Shown one piece after another: positions 45,851 through 56,220 of a DNA stretch of 64,000 nt. Origin of the DNA: Photorhabdus australis DSM 17609. Its GTDB lineage: Bacteria; Pseudomonadota; Gammaproteobacteria; Enterobacterales; Enterobacteriaceae. The stretch's first letter is position 1; every line of letters begins with the position of its first letter. The translations under genes were made by a program, and so were the position numbers. Below the pieces are notes generated by a model, which was given only the letters and a program-made list of their open reading frames with translations, did not search any database and was not told the origin of the DNA. The stretch covers positions 88,341 to 152,340 of the forward strand of contig NZ_KL543985.1 of assembly GCF_000711895.1 (NCBI RefSeq). The letters run 5' to 3'.

Positions 45851-47020
45851 TCATTTTACTCTTTTGTTGCAAACCAATAACCCAGCAATGACCAAGGTAA
45901 TTAATGCGACATACAACGCAGGCTCTAATTTTCCAGTTATCGCCGTTGAAACTGCTGACAACATTGGTCCAACAAGCTGACCGATAGCATATCCAGTAGT
46001 TAATAACCCAGCCATATAACGGCTATGCTCTGGTGCTAGTTCACGCCCATATTGAAGCGCCATTTGAACCACACACATAAAACCACCACCAATCAATAAA
46101 GATCCCAACGCCAGACCACCTATCCCCGGCATAATCTCAGACATAAGAATACCTATTGCCTGAATCCATAAAGTGATCGCCAGCCGGATTTGGGTTGTCA
46201 GCATATGACGAGTCAAAACAGCAAAACCAATGCCGATTACCGCAGCAGCACCAAATATCGGCCAGACAAACTGGGCAAACAAACTACCGGAGAAACGCTC
46301 ATTTGCCATTTGCGAAAGAAAAGTGGCAGGTAAAATATAACCAAATCCCGCTAAACTGTAGCTCCATACCAATCGTTTAATTGCCGGTGTCAAAACCAGT
46401 TTTTTCACCTCTGTCTGAGAACGGTGTAGTTCACCGCGACGAGGTAAATGCCGACTAACATAAACACTAAGAATCAGCGCTAAAATGCCATACAGTATCC
46501 ATGCTTCAGCAGCATACAAGTGCCATGCTTGAATGCCTACCGCAAGAATGCCACTGATAAATATCCCCACGCCAGGCCCTGCAAATACAGCGGCCCCTAA
46601 CGCAGGACGGTTTAATCTGGCTAACTGCTCATTAACCCATGCCGCCGCCAGTACCAATGTCCAGCCACTTGCCCAGCCAATAAAAAAACGAGCGATACTA
46701 TGTAATACCGGCCCATCTAACAGAGCAGAAAACAACGTGATAATCACCGCTCCCCATAATCCTGTCCAGAGTCGGTATTCAATAAATCGGTGCGCCCGCA
46801 TTGCGTCATAGGAACCCGCTAAGTAACCCAAATAGTTAAAGGCCGCGACAATACCCGCTTCGGTCAGGCTTAATTGGGATTCAGCAATCATTAAAGGAAC
46901 TTGAGGAGTGAAGGTAAAGCGCCCAATCCCCATAGCGACAATCAGTGCTAAAAATCCACTCATGGCGATATGGAAAGCCTGACGGCTATTGTCCTGCAGA
47001 GAAGAAATTGGATTACTCAT
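45851..47020 (-). CDS. YbfB/YjiJ-type MFS transporter
   Basis: 389 residues, twelve membrane helices, major facilitator superfamily, YbfB-like group. VAMGIGRFTFTPQVPLMI near the N-terminus and FAGPGVGIFISG are typical, and the loop between helices 2 and 3 is short. The substrate is unknown. It stands alone with ERIC copy 5 beyond its 3' end, divergent from the SDR gene. Confidence 0.85.
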   Translation of the reverse strand: MSNPISSLQDNSRQAFHIAMSGFLALIVAMGIGRFTFTPQVPLMIAESQLSLTEAGIVAAFNYLGYLAGSYDAMRAHRFIEYRLWTGLWGAVIITLFSALLDGPVLHSIARFFIGWASGWTLVLAAAWVNEQLARLNRPALGAAVFAGPGVGIFISGILAVGIQAWHLYAAEAWILYGILALILSVYVSRHLPRRGELHRSQTEVKKLVLTPAIKRLVWSYSLAGFGYILPATFLSQMANERFSGSLFAQFVWPIFGAAAVIGIGFAVLTRHMLTTQIRLAITLWIQAIGILMSEIMPGIGGLALGSLLIGGGFMCVVQMALQYGRELAPEHSRYMAGLLTTGYAIGQLVGPMLSAVSTAITGKLEPALYVALITLVIAGLLVCNKRVK

Positions 47021-47375
47021 AATGATGGAGACATTATTCTTAATTTATTTTCATAAGCTATAACAAAAACCAAAAGCAATAGACACCTTTAATTAACAAA
47101 ATTCCCCTTAAAAAACGTAAATTATTTCTGCCTACAATTTAAAGAAAAAGTAAGCTATGAATTACAGCTCCAGAAATGACAGAGTATATTATTTCTCATG
47201 TTCTGCATCACGAATTCCCCTGATTAAATTGAGTCCACATAAAATCACATCGAGCCTTTACAACGTAATATTAATCAGACCTCCGTCCAATAGTTCCATA
47301 ATGATACTGGCAAGCCTGTCTGTAGGAGAGGTATGATTTATCAAACTACGTACTAATATTATTGAGGAAATTTTT
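47021..47375. promoter_or_regulatory. Divergent region MFS-SDR
   Basis: About 355 bp that must hold both promoters. I see no operator or hairpin clear enough to name. Confidence 0.4.
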
Positions 47376-48122
47376 ATGCATAAAGAATTCCAAGGTAAGA
47401 CAGCAATTATTACTGGCGGTGGGACCGGTATCGGGCGAGCCATCAGTGTTATGTTGGCGAAACAAGGTGCGGCTGTAGCAGTGATCTATTCACAAAGTGA
47501 ACGTGAGGCGTTGGAAACAACCGAATCTATTATTAGGGACGGAGGGCAAGCCATCGCAATAAAAGCAGATGTTGCCGACGAATCAGCAGTAAAAGCCATG
47601 ATAAACACTGTCGTGGAAAAATTTAACGGAATTGACTATCTAGTTAATAACGCAGGGACAACAAGACAACTTCAATTTGAAGATCTTGAGGTTATATCTG
47701 ATGATATTTGGGATGCCATTATCGATGTTAATGTGAAAGGCACATTTCATTGCTGCCGGTATGCGGCCCCCTATCTTAAAGCAAGGACAGGGAGTGCTAT
47801 CGTCAATGTCGGGAGTATCGCTGGCGAAACTGGCCTTGGTTCTTCTATTCCCTATGCAGTTTCCAAATCAGCGGTTCACGGACTAACAAAATCCCTGGCT
47901 CGGGCACTTGCTCCATCGGTAAGAGTTAACTGCGTGGCACCTGGAGCAGTCGAAACAAGATGGTGGAAAGGAAGAGAGGCGAAAATGCAGACGCTTTGTA
48001 CTCATTTGCCTTTAGAGCGAATCGCAACACCAGAAGATGTTGCTGAAGTAACTTTAATGATGTTAAAAGCAGAAGCCATGACAGGGCAGATCGTAAAGGT
48101 TGAGTGCGGCCAAACTTTATAG
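47376..48122 (+). CDS. Short-chain dehydrogenase/reductase
   Basis: Classical SDR of 248 residues. The cofactor loop is ITGGGTGIGRAI (TGxxxGxG, about 12-23), with NNAGTT near 90, and the catalytic triad Ser in VNVGSIAG, Tyr and Lys in YAVSKSAVHG. VNCVAPGAVETRW follows. It is similar to 3-oxoacyl-ACP reductases, but the lack of fab neighbours makes another substrate likely. GAGG lies eight bases before the ATG. Between an MFS gene and moeA; no operon partner. Confidence 0.88.
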   Translation: MHKEFQGKTAIITGGGTGIGRAISVMLAKQGAAVAVIYSQSEREALETTESIIRDGGQAIAIKADVADESAVKAMINTVVEKFNGIDYLVNNAGTTRQLQFEDLEVISDDIWDAIIDVNVKGTFHCCRYAAPYLKARTGSAIVNVGSIAGETGLGSSIPYAVSKSAVHGLTKSLARALAPSVRVNCVAPGAVETRWWKGREAKMQTLCTHLPLERIATPEDVAEVTLMMLKAEAMTGQIVKVECGQTL

Positions 48123-48353
48123 ACCCGATCGGCTTTTTAACCTGACTATTACAACAGCAAACTTCGAGATACCAGGTTAATCGCAATATTCTATGTGCTT
48201 GTTACATATTGTTTGCGGCGTTTTGGGTAACTAATACCAATATCGCCGCGCTTATGGAGCAAATGAAACCTCACCAAAGTTAAATATCGCTAACACATAC
48301 GATGATCTCTGCCATAATGACGCAATCATAAAATGCTATCTGGGAGTATCATT

Positions 48354-49595
48354 ATGGATCACGGTCACACCTCTGAATTGATCTCTTTGCGACAAGCGTT
48401 AGAAAAACTTCTGACGCAAACAACACCACTGACAGACACCGAAACCGTCAACCTTACCCAATCAGCAGGGCGCATTACTGCTACAGATATTATTTCTCCT
48501 ATTAATGTTCCACCTTTTGCTAACTCGGCAATGGATGGTTACGCAGTACGCTATGCGGATTTAAACGGTAATAAGCCACTACCTTTGGCAGGAAAAGCCT
48601 TGGCCGGCGCCCCCTTTCAAGGAGAATGGCCAGCGACAACCTGTATCCGAATTATGACTGGAGCGCCCATTCCTACAGGCGCTGATACTGTCATTATGCA
48701 GGAACACGCAGAAATTGTTGCTAATGGTATCGTTTTCACTCAACCAACCAGGCAAGGCCAGAATATCCGTTTAGCCGGCGAAGATATAACTAAAGGTGCC
48801 GCGGTACTCTCGGCGGGCAGTAAATTATCCACGGCTCAATTGCCACTGCTTGCATCTTTGGGGATCACCAAAGTTGAAGTTGTCCGCAGATTAAAAGTTG
48901 CTATTTTCTCTACCGGTGATGAATTACAGGCTATAGGTCAACCGCTTAAAGAAGGACAAATCTACGATACCAATCGTTTTGCCATTCGCTTAATGCTGGA
49001 AAAACTGGATTGCGACATCATTGATTTAGGCGTTATTGCAGATACTCCCGAAGCACTGCGCAATATTTTTGGAATAGCGGATCAAAAAGCTGATTTAGTT
49101 ATCAGCAGTGGAGGTGTTTCTGTCGGTGAAGCAGACTACACCAAACAAATTCTGGATGAATTGGGAGAAATCGGCTTCTGGAAACTGGCAATAAAACCGG
49201 GTAAACCTTTTGCTTTCGGTAAACTAAAAAATTCCTGGTTCTGTGGCTTACCCGGTAATCCGGTTTCAGCCGTCCTCACCTTCTATCAATTGGTTCAACC
49301 TTTAATCGCCAACTTGTCTGGTTTTACTGCATGGCAACCACCAATGCGTATGCGTGCCAGGGTCACCACACCATTAAAAAAGACACCGGGGAGAATGGAT
49401 TTTCAACGTGGTATTGCTTCGGTGAATGAACAAGGTGAACTGGAAGTTCGTACAACAGGACATCAAGGCTCTCATATATTCAGCTCATTTAGCTTGGGTA
49501 ATTGCTTTATCGTTCTGGAACGCGAACGTGGCCAGGTAGAAACTGGTGAAAATGTCGAGATCGAATTGTTCAATCACTTACTGAAAAACGAATAA
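48354..49595 (+). CDS. moeA: Molybdopterin molybdotransferase MoeA
   Basis: Inserts molybdate into adenylated molybdopterin. The 413 residues include [42 protein letters not shown] and the active [14 protein letters not shown], then KPFAFGKL and [15 protein letters not shown] chose the ATG at 48354 with GGGAG seven bases upstream; the longer frame from 48333 is an artefact. The moeB start overlaps its stop codon. Confidence 0.96.
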   Translation: MDHGHTSELISLRQALEKLLTQTTPLTDTETVNLTQSAGRITATDIISPINVPPFANSAMDGYAVRYADLNGNKPLPLAGKALAGAPFQGEWPATTCIRIMTGAPIPTGADTVIMQEHAEIVANGIVFTQPTRQGQNIRLAGEDITKGAAVLSAGSKLSTAQLPLLASLGITKVEVVRRLKVAIFSTGDELQAIGQPLKEGQIYDTNRFAIRLMLEKLDCDIIDLGVIADTPEALRNIFGIADQKADLVISSGGVSVGEADYTKQILDELGEIGFWKLAIKPGKPFAFGKLKNSWFCGLPGNPVSAVLTFYQLVQPLIANLSGFTAWQPPMRMRARVTTPLKKTPGRMDFQRGIASVNEQGELEVRTTGHQGSHIFSSFSLGNCFIVLERERGQVETGENVEIELFNHLLKNE

Positions 49596-50347
49596 TGACC
49601 ATTGAACTGACTGACGAAGAAACCCTACGCTATAACCGTCAAATTGTCCTACGCGGATTTGATTTTGACGGCCAGGAAAAGCTGAAATCATCAAAGATAC
49701 TGATAGTCGGTGCCGGTGGCTTAGGTTGCGCAGCATCGCAGTATTTAACAGCAGCAGGCGTAGGTACAATAACACTATTAGATTTTGATACTGTTTCTCT
49801 CTCGAACTTACAACGGCAGATTCTACATCGAGACGAGCGCATCGGGATGGCTAAAGTACAGTCAGCGCAAATAACTCTTCAAGCAATAAATCCACACGTC
49901 ACAATCAAAACTGTTAATGCGTTACTGGAAGATCACGCGCTGGCGGAACTTATCGGCCAGAATGATGTTGTATTGGATTGCTCTGATAATGTAGCGATCC
50001 GCGAACAACTAAACCGTTTGTGTCTCGTCAAAAAAATACCGCTGATTTCCGGGGCTGCAATTCGTATGGAAGGACAGCTGACTACATTTACTTATCAACC
50101 AGATTCTCCTTGCTACCACTGCCTGAGCCGGCTGTTTGGTGAAAACAATCTAACTTGTGTAGAAACGGGCGTTATGGCACCACTAGTAGGTACCATCGGT
50201 ACATTACAGGCAATGGAAACCATAAAACTCCTTACCGGATACGGCAAGATAGGCAGCGGAAAGGTTTTGCTGTTTGATGCCATGACCATGCAATTTCGCG
50301 ATATTAAATTACTTAAAGATCCAAATTGCGAAGTATGTAGTTGTTGA
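49595..50347 (+). CDS. moeB: Molybdopterin-synthase adenylyltransferase MoeB
   Basis: E1-like enzyme that adenylates the C-terminal glycine of MoaD. The 250 residues carry the ATP loop VGAGGLGCAASQYL, the Arg of LSNLQRQILH, and two zinc CxxC pairs (CYHC and CEVC). It begins at TAATG, overlapping moeA by one base, the normal moeAB arrangement. Confidence 0.97.
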   Translation: MTIELTDEETLRYNRQIVLRGFDFDGQEKLKSSKILIVGAGGLGCAASQYLTAAGVGTITLLDFDTVSLSNLQRQILHRDERIGMAKVQSAQITLQAINPHVTIKTVNALLEDHALAELIGQNDVVLDCSDNVAIREQLNRLCLVKKIPLISGAAIRMEGQLTTFTYQPDSPCYHCLSRLFGENNLTCVETGVMAPLVGTIGTLQAMETIKLLTGYGKIGSGKVLLFDAMTMQFRDIKLLKDPNCEVCSC

Positions 50348-50413
50348 TCCATCTGTTAATGGAAATAACGAGCCCCAGTTATCTGAACCGGGGTTCGTTA
50401 TTTAGCAAAGATA

Positions 50414-52009
50414 TTACCCAATAATTCCCTGACTTCTCAGATACTCATCATAAGTACCTTTAAAATCAATGACTTTATCAGATTTGATTTCCAGAATACG
50501 GCTTGCTAATGAACTGACAAATTCCCGGTCATGAGAAACAAATATCAAAGTCCCTTTATACAATTCAAGGGCAAGGTTCAGGGATTCAATGGATTCCATA
50601 TCCAGGTGGTTTGTTGGTTCATCCATTATCAGAATATTTGGTTGTTGCATCATCAACTTGCCAAATAGCATCCGGCCCTTTTCACCACCAGATAATACTT
50701 GAACTTTCTTCTTAATATCATCCTGACCGAACAATAAACGCCCCAATACACTGCGAACGGATTGTTCATCATCACCTTCTTTCTTCCATTGGCTCATCCA
50801 GTCAAAAACCGTCAGGTCACAATCAAAATCGCAAGCATGATCCTGAGCATAGTAACCAATGCTACTATTTTCAGACCATTTAACCGTGCCACTGTCTGGC
50901 TCTGTTTCACCAACCAAGTTTTTCAAGAAAGTCGTTTTACCTATGCCGTTAGCACCGATAACTGCCATTTTCTCGCCAACTTCTAACAAAAGGCTGAGAT
51001 TTTTAAACAGAGGACCATTGTCATAACCTTTAGTCAAACTTTCCAGTTCGAGAGCATTACGGAATAATTTCTTATCCTGCTCAAAGCGAATATACGGATT
51101 TTGCCGACTGGAGGCTTTAACTTCTTCCAATTGGATTTTATCAATCTGACGAGCACGGGAAGTCGCTTGCTTTGATTTGGAAGCATTAGCGCTGAAACGG
51201 CTGACAAAAGACTGCAACTCTGCAATTTGTGCTTTCTTCTTCGCATTATCCGCTATCAAACGTTCACGCGCCTGAGTAGCAGCAACCATATATTCATCAT
51301 AATTACCAGGGAACAGACGTAATTCACCATAATCAAGATCTGCCATATGAGTACAAACTGTATTCAGGAAATGACGATCATGGGAAATAATGATCATGGT
51401 ACTGTCTCTATCATTTAGCACCTGCTCCAACCAGCGAATAGTATCAATATCCAGGTTGTTAGTCGGTTCATCCAACAATAGAACATCAGGATTAGAAAAC
51501 AGTGCCTGAGCCAGCAATACACGCAATTTCCAGCCTGGGGCCACTTCACTCATCAAGCCATAATGCTGTTCTAGCGGAATACCAACACCCAGCAAAAGCT
51601 CCCCGGCACGTGCTTCGGCACTATAACCATCCATCTCACCATAGGCTACTTCCAAATCCGCAACACGATAGCCATCTTCTTCACTCATTTCTGCCATCGC
51701 ATAAATACGGTCACGTTCCTGCTTCACCTGCCACAATTCCGTGTGCCCCATAATCACCGTATCCAGTACAGTGAACTCTTCAAAGGCAAATTGATCCTGA
51801 CGTAGTTTACCAATACGTTCATTAGGGTCCATGCTGACATTGCCTGCGGTTGGTGTCAGATCGCCACCAAGAATTTTCATAAAGGTGGATTTACCTGAAC
51901 CATTAGCGCCAATCAGACCATAACGGTTACCGTTACCAAACTTGACGGAAATGTTCTCAAACAGGGGCTTACTGCCAAATTGCATGGTGATGTTGTTTGT
52001 ACTTAACAC
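50414..52009 (-). CDS. ybiT: ABC-F ATPase YbiT
   Basis: Soluble ABC-F translation factor with two ATPase domains and no membrane part; the family acts at the ribosomal E site. The 531 residues include Walker [11 protein letters not shown] (about 37) and [10 protein letters not shown], a linker rich in charge (about 245-315, [19 protein letters not shown]), and signature [16 protein letters not shown] in the second domain. The first-domain signature is degenerate ([17 protein letters not shown]), as usual for YbiT. Two LLDEPTN/IMDEPTN Walker B motifs are present. Confidence 0.96.
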   Translation of the reverse strand: MLSTNNITMQFGSKPLFENISVKFGNGNRYGLIGANGSGKSTFMKILGGDLTPTAGNVSMDPNERIGKLRQDQFAFEEFTVLDTVIMGHTELWQVKQERDRIYAMAEMSEEDGYRVADLEVAYGEMDGYSAEARAGELLLGVGIPLEQHYGLMSEVAPGWKLRVLLAQALFSNPDVLLLDEPTNNLDIDTIRWLEQVLNDRDSTMIIISHDRHFLNTVCTHMADLDYGELRLFPGNYDEYMVAATQARERLIADNAKKKAQIAELQSFVSRFSANASKSKQATSRARQIDKIQLEEVKASSRQNPYIRFEQDKKLFRNALELESLTKGYDNGPLFKNLSLLLEVGEKMAVIGANGIGKTTFLKNLVGETEPDSGTVKWSENSSIGYYAQDHACDFDCDLTVFDWMSQWKKEGDDEQSVRSVLGRLLFGQDDIKKKVQVLSGGEKGRMLFGKLMMQQPNILIMDEPTNHLDMESIESLNLALELYKGTLIFVSHDREFVSSLASRILEIKSDKVIDFKGTYDEYLRSQGIIG

Positions 52010-52170
52010 AGCATTCGCTCTTAAATTAGAAACAAAAGGGAAATCGGAAAAATCGATAGCGGCGCATTATGCCACAACAAGAATGAGAGGTCGCGGGAAG
52101 TTTTGAGCATTCTTTAAACTGATGAAAGCACAACATAAGGTTATGCTGTGAATGTAAGAAACATAATGCA

Positions 52171-52296
52171 TATACCCTTCATCTTTCAAATTGCTGCTTT
52201 GTTGGCTGCTTTCACTTACCCCAGTCACATAGTTATCTATGCTCCTGGGGATTCGCTCCCTTGCCTTCGCGACGCATCTTGAAATCTATTGGTATA
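52171..52296 (+). repeat. ERIC-type intergenic repeat, copy 6
   Basis: 126 bp, variant like copy 5, between the ybiT promoter side and the orphan gene at 52576. Confidence 0.92.
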
Positions 52297-52575
52297 TAAT
52301 TTTCACTGTACTGAATAGCTGCACTAAATGTTCAATCATTTGAAGTAATTTAGGCTGTGCCCCGCAATAGATTGAAGATAGGATAATCATCTAGCTCAGA
52401 CTTTCGGATAAATCATGTTATGGATCGTTATGAGATGAATGCTCATTAAATTATTCAATGAGATGTTAATTATTCATTTTGGCAAAATAATTTCGAATTC
52501 TAGGCGTTCATTTCATTATATCAGATCCACTACAAATTAATTGTACTGGATCTGAGACTAATATAATGGTCAGAA

Positions 52576-53220
52576 CTAATTTTGGGGATTATGTATCACT
52601 TTGAAAAAACTAGAAATTGAAGAATAGGCAACTTCAAAGAAGGATTTAATTGCTTCCCACGCTTTAGTCAACCATTCAATAAATTGATTAACCGCATTAA
52701 GTATAAACTTGGAAATTTTATCACATAGATTGATGATAAAATTACTGGCTTGATCCATAAAATTATTGATTGCACTTCTAGCAGCAGGATGCTGTAGCCC
52801 TAATCTAATGGCTTCATCGAATGATTCGTCAATTACTTTGTTGGTACCATCTTTGACTTTTTGACGAGATTTGTTCATATCACTGATCCAATTTTCGTCT
52901 GCATGATTAGGATCAGATTTGATGTCGTTTTGATATTTTATTGTGTTATTAGTTACTTCTGTTTCTGAAATCTCTGCTACTGAGTTGGTTCCAGGTTCTG
53001 CGATGTCTTTCAGCTCTGCAATAACATCATTTGCTGCCTTCTGTTGAGCTAAATTCATACTGTTATATTCTTTCCTAAGCATATTTGAATATGCTTGAAG
53101 TTCAGGTGTAGATGGTACAAAGGGTTCAACTTTGGATTTATTCAAGCTATTTTTTGTATAGCTTCGCATTTCTTGCATTAAGTTGAAAAATTGGATATCA
53201 ACATGATCAATATGAGACAT
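52576..53220 (-). CDS. Orphan protein with C-terminal amphipathic helices
   Basis: 214 residues, not recognised. The N-terminal two thirds are helical and charged. From about residue 160 there is a long series of amphipathic or hydrophobic helices rich in Phe, Ile and Trp (NFIINLCDKISKFILNAVN, FIEWLTKAWEAIKSFF), which could bind or enter membranes. No signal peptide, cysteine motif or known domain is visible. GAGGAA lies six bases before the ATG, so it should be translated. It is a single gene between two ERIC copies of the same variant, and its codon use is AT-rich, unlike its conserved neighbours. Confidence 0.7.
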   Translation of the reverse strand: MSHIDHVDIQFFNLMQEMRSYTKNSLNKSKVEPFVPSTPELQAYSNMLRKEYNSMNLAQQKAANDVIAELKDIAEPGTNSVAEISETEVTNNTIKYQNDIKSDPNHADENWISDMNKSRQKVKDGTNKVIDESFDEAIRLGLQHPAARSAINNFMDQASNFIINLCDKISKFILNAVNQFIEWLTKAWEAIKSFFEVAYSSISSFFKVIHNPQN

Positions 53221-53477
53221 ATATTATTTCCTCGTGTTATAAGTTTATAGTCATAAAATTATTTTATGACCATAACAAGTATAGAGGCTTTTATAATAAC
53301 TGAAGAGAATTCTCTAAAAATATTTATATTTTGTGATTCTATTCAATATATCTACAAGCTAATATGACATATACCTAAAATTTAGGTCTGATGTGGAAAT
53401 CCCAATAATATTTAAAAGTTAAATGCCAGTTTAAATCGTGACAAATATAAATTAATAGAAAAGAAATCATAACTTAC

Positions 53478-53558
53478 TATATCCCCTTCATCTTTCAAGT
53501 TGCTGCTTTGTTGGCTGCATTCACTTACCCCAGTCGCATTGTTATCTATGCTCCTGGG
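53478..53558 (+). repeat. Truncated ERIC-type repeat, copy 7
   Basis: The first about 81 bp of the repeat, ending at GCTCCTGGG where the palindrome centre should continue. What follows is the terminator of the yqhD relic, so the right half of the repeat is lost. Confidence 0.88.
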
Positions 53559-53578
53559 TCCTATTTTATCGCAGAGAA

Positions 53579-53597
53579 GCCCCGGGCAACCCGAGGC
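53579..53597 (-). terminator. Terminator hairpin of the yqhD relic
   Basis: On the minus strand GCCTCGGG pairs with CCCGGGGC (one G-U) with a 3-base loop, 12 bp after the yqhD relic stop. The tail is not a full T run. Confidence 0.6.
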
Positions 53598-53608
53598 ATT
53601 CTTCCAGC

Positions 53609-53996
53609 TCAAAGACTTGCTTGTAAGATGCAACGGCTAATGTCCAACGTGATATCTCTGTTTGCGCCCAAGTGGGTCATTCCATGAGCTTCTAGCTGTT
53701 TCACTACACAATCAATGTCATCAATACCGAGGTTGTAATCCGACAGGCAGGTCTGAACCCCCAGATTTTCGAAGAAACTGCGAGTACGAGCAATAAGGCT
53801 CAATACCGCCAAATTCCTGGATAGCTCGGCTAGCCAATGTGTTCTTGACCTCATCCAAAGTCCCAGTTTTCTCAGTACTGCCGTCACCGTAGAGAATCAG
53901 AACCCGCGCATCTTGAGGAACTAAGCCGTCAAGACAACCAATAGTCTCTTTACCAAAAACTATTTTAGTTGGGTTGTAATACTCAAAATTTTGCAT
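53609..53996 (-). pseudogene. yqhD: YqhD-type aldehyde reductase, internally deleted relic
   Basis: The N-terminal part (about 64 codons from 53996) reads MQNFEYYNPTKIVFGKETIG, DARVLILYGDGSTEKTG and IQEFGGIEP, as in the NADPH-dependent aldehyde reductase YqhD. Near 53800 it passes in another frame to the extreme C-terminus: ARTRSFFENLGVQTCLSDY, EAHGMTHLGANRDITLDISR, stop at 53609. About 260 central codons of the usual 387 are gone, including all metal ligands and most of the NADPH site. It follows curA on the same strand. Confidence 0.9.
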
Positions 53997-54048
53997 AATT
54001 ATCTCGCCATGTTAGTCGGATATAATCTTTTAATCTTCCCCACGGAAT

Positions 54049-55086
54049 TTAATTATCAGGGCCAACCCGGACAACTAACTTACCGAAATTATGACCTTGC
54101 AACAGACCAATAAGCGCCTCCGGAGCATTTTCCAAACCTGTCACTATATCTTCACGGTATTTGATCTGCCCTCCAGAGAGCCAAATGGACATATCGTGCC
54201 AGAATTCATCAAAACGCAGAGCATAATGATCAGAAACAATGAATCCCTCCATTCGAATTCGCTTCTGTAGCAATTGCGCCATTAATAAAGGCACACGATC
54301 TGGCCCTTTAGGAATACGAGTCGCGTTGTAGAAAGACACCATTCCGCAAACCGGAACACGAGCAAAGGTATTTAGCAACGGCAAAACTGCGTTGAAGACC
54401 TTCCCTCCTACATTTTCAAAATAAATATCGATACCTTTAGGACAAGCACGGCACAATTGGTCAGCAAAATCTGGATCATGGTGATCAAGACAAACATCAA
54501 ACCCCAATACATCAACAGCATAACGGCATTTCTCTGTACCACCGGCAACACCAACAACATAACAACCCTTGAGCTTACCGATTTGACCCACCGTAGCCCC
54601 CACCGGACCTGTTGCAGCAGCGACAACCAATGTCTCCCCTGCTTTAGGTTGGCCAATATCTAATAGTCCCGTATAAGCGGTAAAGCCAGGCATACCCAGC
54701 ACGCCTAATGTATAGGACGGATGAGAAGGCGATTGTCCTAAATTGGTAAGAGCACTACCCTCGGAAATGGCATAATCCTGCCAACCACTATCCGCTAACA
54801 CCCAGTCACCAACCTGATATCCCGAATGATTTGAAGACACCACCCGGCTTATCGTTGAACCAACCATGACATCATCAAGCTCTACTGGTGAAGCATAAGA
54901 AGCTTCATCATTCATGCGTCCACGCATGTAAGGGTCCAAGGAAAGAAAAACACTGCGTAACAGAAGTTCGCCTTCTTTAGGCTCTGGAATAGGTTGCTGT
55001 TCTAGACGAAAATTAGCGGGTGTAGGGGAACCATGCGGACGTGAAGCTAATACGATACGGCGATTTATCTGTTGTGTTTGAGACAT
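54049..55086 (-). CDS. curA: NADPH-dependent oxidoreductase CurA (MDR family)
   Basis: Zinc-free medium-chain reductase. The E. coli orthologue CurA/YncB reduces curcumin and other enones with NADPH. The 345 residues match: RRIVLASRPHGSPTPANFRL, SLDPYMRGRMND, MVGSTISRVV, GMPGFTAYTGLLDIGQPK and the nucleotide loop VAAATGPVGATVGQIGKLKG (about 155-174), then EKCRYAVDVLGFDVCLDH. Upstream on the same strand is a decayed tetR gene, and downstream the yqhD relic, so it is the only intact member of a former aldehyde/enone-response cluster. Confidence 0.93.
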   Translation of the reverse strand: MSQTQQINRRIVLASRPHGSPTPANFRLEQQPIPEPKEGELLLRSVFLSLDPYMRGRMNDEASYASPVELDDVMVGSTISRVVSSNHSGYQVGDWVLADSGWQDYAISEGSALTNLGQSPSHPSYTLGVLGMPGFTAYTGLLDIGQPKAGETLVVAAATGPVGATVGQIGKLKGCYVVGVAGGTEKCRYAVDVLGFDVCLDHHDPDFADQLCRACPKGIDIYFENVGGKVFNAVLPLLNTFARVPVCGMVSFYNATRIPKGPDRVPLLMAQLLQKRIRMEGFIVSDHYALRFDEFWHDMSIWLSGGQIKYREDIVTGLENAPEALIGLLQGHNFGKLVVRVGPDN

Positions 55087-55146
55087 TGATATTTTCCTTC
55101 AACATAAAGTTGGTATCTTGAGGTACCTAAAAAGTAGACCAGCCGC

Positions 55147-55672
55147 CTAATTCTTAGGAATAAAAAACACTAATAAATAGTGGTATCTCCTAAATGTATT
55201 TTTATCTTTATATGCATCCAACAAACGCTTCGTAGTCACCAAAGCACTCTGTAACAGTGCACTACTCCGCGTGATCTTAACCATCAAATTAGCGCTCAAC
55301 CAAATCTGGTATAACGCTTCAGCCAATGGAAAAGTTTCTTCCGCAGTACAATTCAACCCACCTTCACGGACAACACCATTTACCAAAGGCTCCAATCCTG
55401 TCAGTACCACATTAGGTTTTCCTTCACAGTCCCTTTACGCACCATGATGTTGTCCATCTTTTCGGGATAATACGTAAAGTAATCTTCAAGCATAGCGGCG
55501 CCAAATGTCTCTATTTTTGACGAAAAATAATAAAATGAACTTTTGGCACTTCTGTCGCTTTCAAAATTTCATTGTGTCCGACCACCGCAAAACATTTACA
55601 CCGAATAATTTCCTGAACGATTTCTAGAATATTCTGACAGATATCTTGGGGCTTTCTATTCGGTGAATCAGT
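55147..55672 (-). pseudogene. TetR-family regulator, frameshifted relic
   Basis: Reading away from 55672 on the minus strand, one frame gives RKPQDICQNILEIVQEIIRC, FAVVGHNEILKATEVPK, a TetR helix-turn-helix. Near 55555 the frame changes to SFYYFSSKIETFGAAMLEDY, FTYYPEKMDNIM, and near 55420 it changes again to GLEPLVNGVVREGG and ALYQIWLSANLMVKITRSSA, LLQSALVTTKRLLD, the TetR ligand domain. No start codon is left at the N-terminus. It lies 60 bp before curA, which it probably once regulated. Confidence 0.82.
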
Positions 55673-55679
55673 ATAGCCT

Positions 55680-56104
55680 ACACATTATTAGACACGTCGT
55701 CTATGATCAGGCTAAAATTTTACTTCCGATAAAGAAAAATATAAAATTACATTCTAATTTAACTTATCACAATATTCCCTCTGATTTATAACTTCATTCT
55801 GAAACATAATTACCATTCAAAAATTCCATTAATAAAGCAATCTGTTAACAGCGGAAGATTTTGATTTTCACTATTAACCAAATAGAGGGAAGCTCCTTAT
55901 TTAATTTATATTGTAAATTATAAGGCTATATCGTTATAGACACATATTTAAGGCAAAACGTAACCTTAAATTATAAACAATAAGAAAAATAAATTAGCGG
56001 CACACCATCTTATTTCAAAAACATTAAATACTAATAACACTACGTTTACATTAATTTCCCTTTTTCTGATATTTTTATCAAACATGCAATAATACCTACA
56101 GTAA
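55680..56104. other. AT-rich spacer
   Basis: About 425 bp with no gene or hairpin that I can support, up to the first 116-bp repeat. Confidence 0.5.
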
Positions 56105-56220
56105 ATAAATAAGGCTTCATAATTCTGCCACACGTGGCTTTCTTCAACCAATTGTTATACATAGAGTTATATGTTACATAGCGTGTGTAAGGTGTAGCAC
56201 TATTTTGGAAAGCTATTTAT
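56105..56220 (+). repeat. 116-bp inverted repeat family, copy A
   Basis: 116 bp, unrelated to ERIC, present as a reverse-complement copy at 59722-59837 with only about five differences. The ends form an imperfect terminal inverted repeat: it begins ATAAATAAGGCTTC and its other end, read in reverse, is ATAAATAGCTTTCC. GCCACACG and GTGTAGCAC lie symmetrically inside. It could be a short non-autonomous mobile element. Confidence 0.85.
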
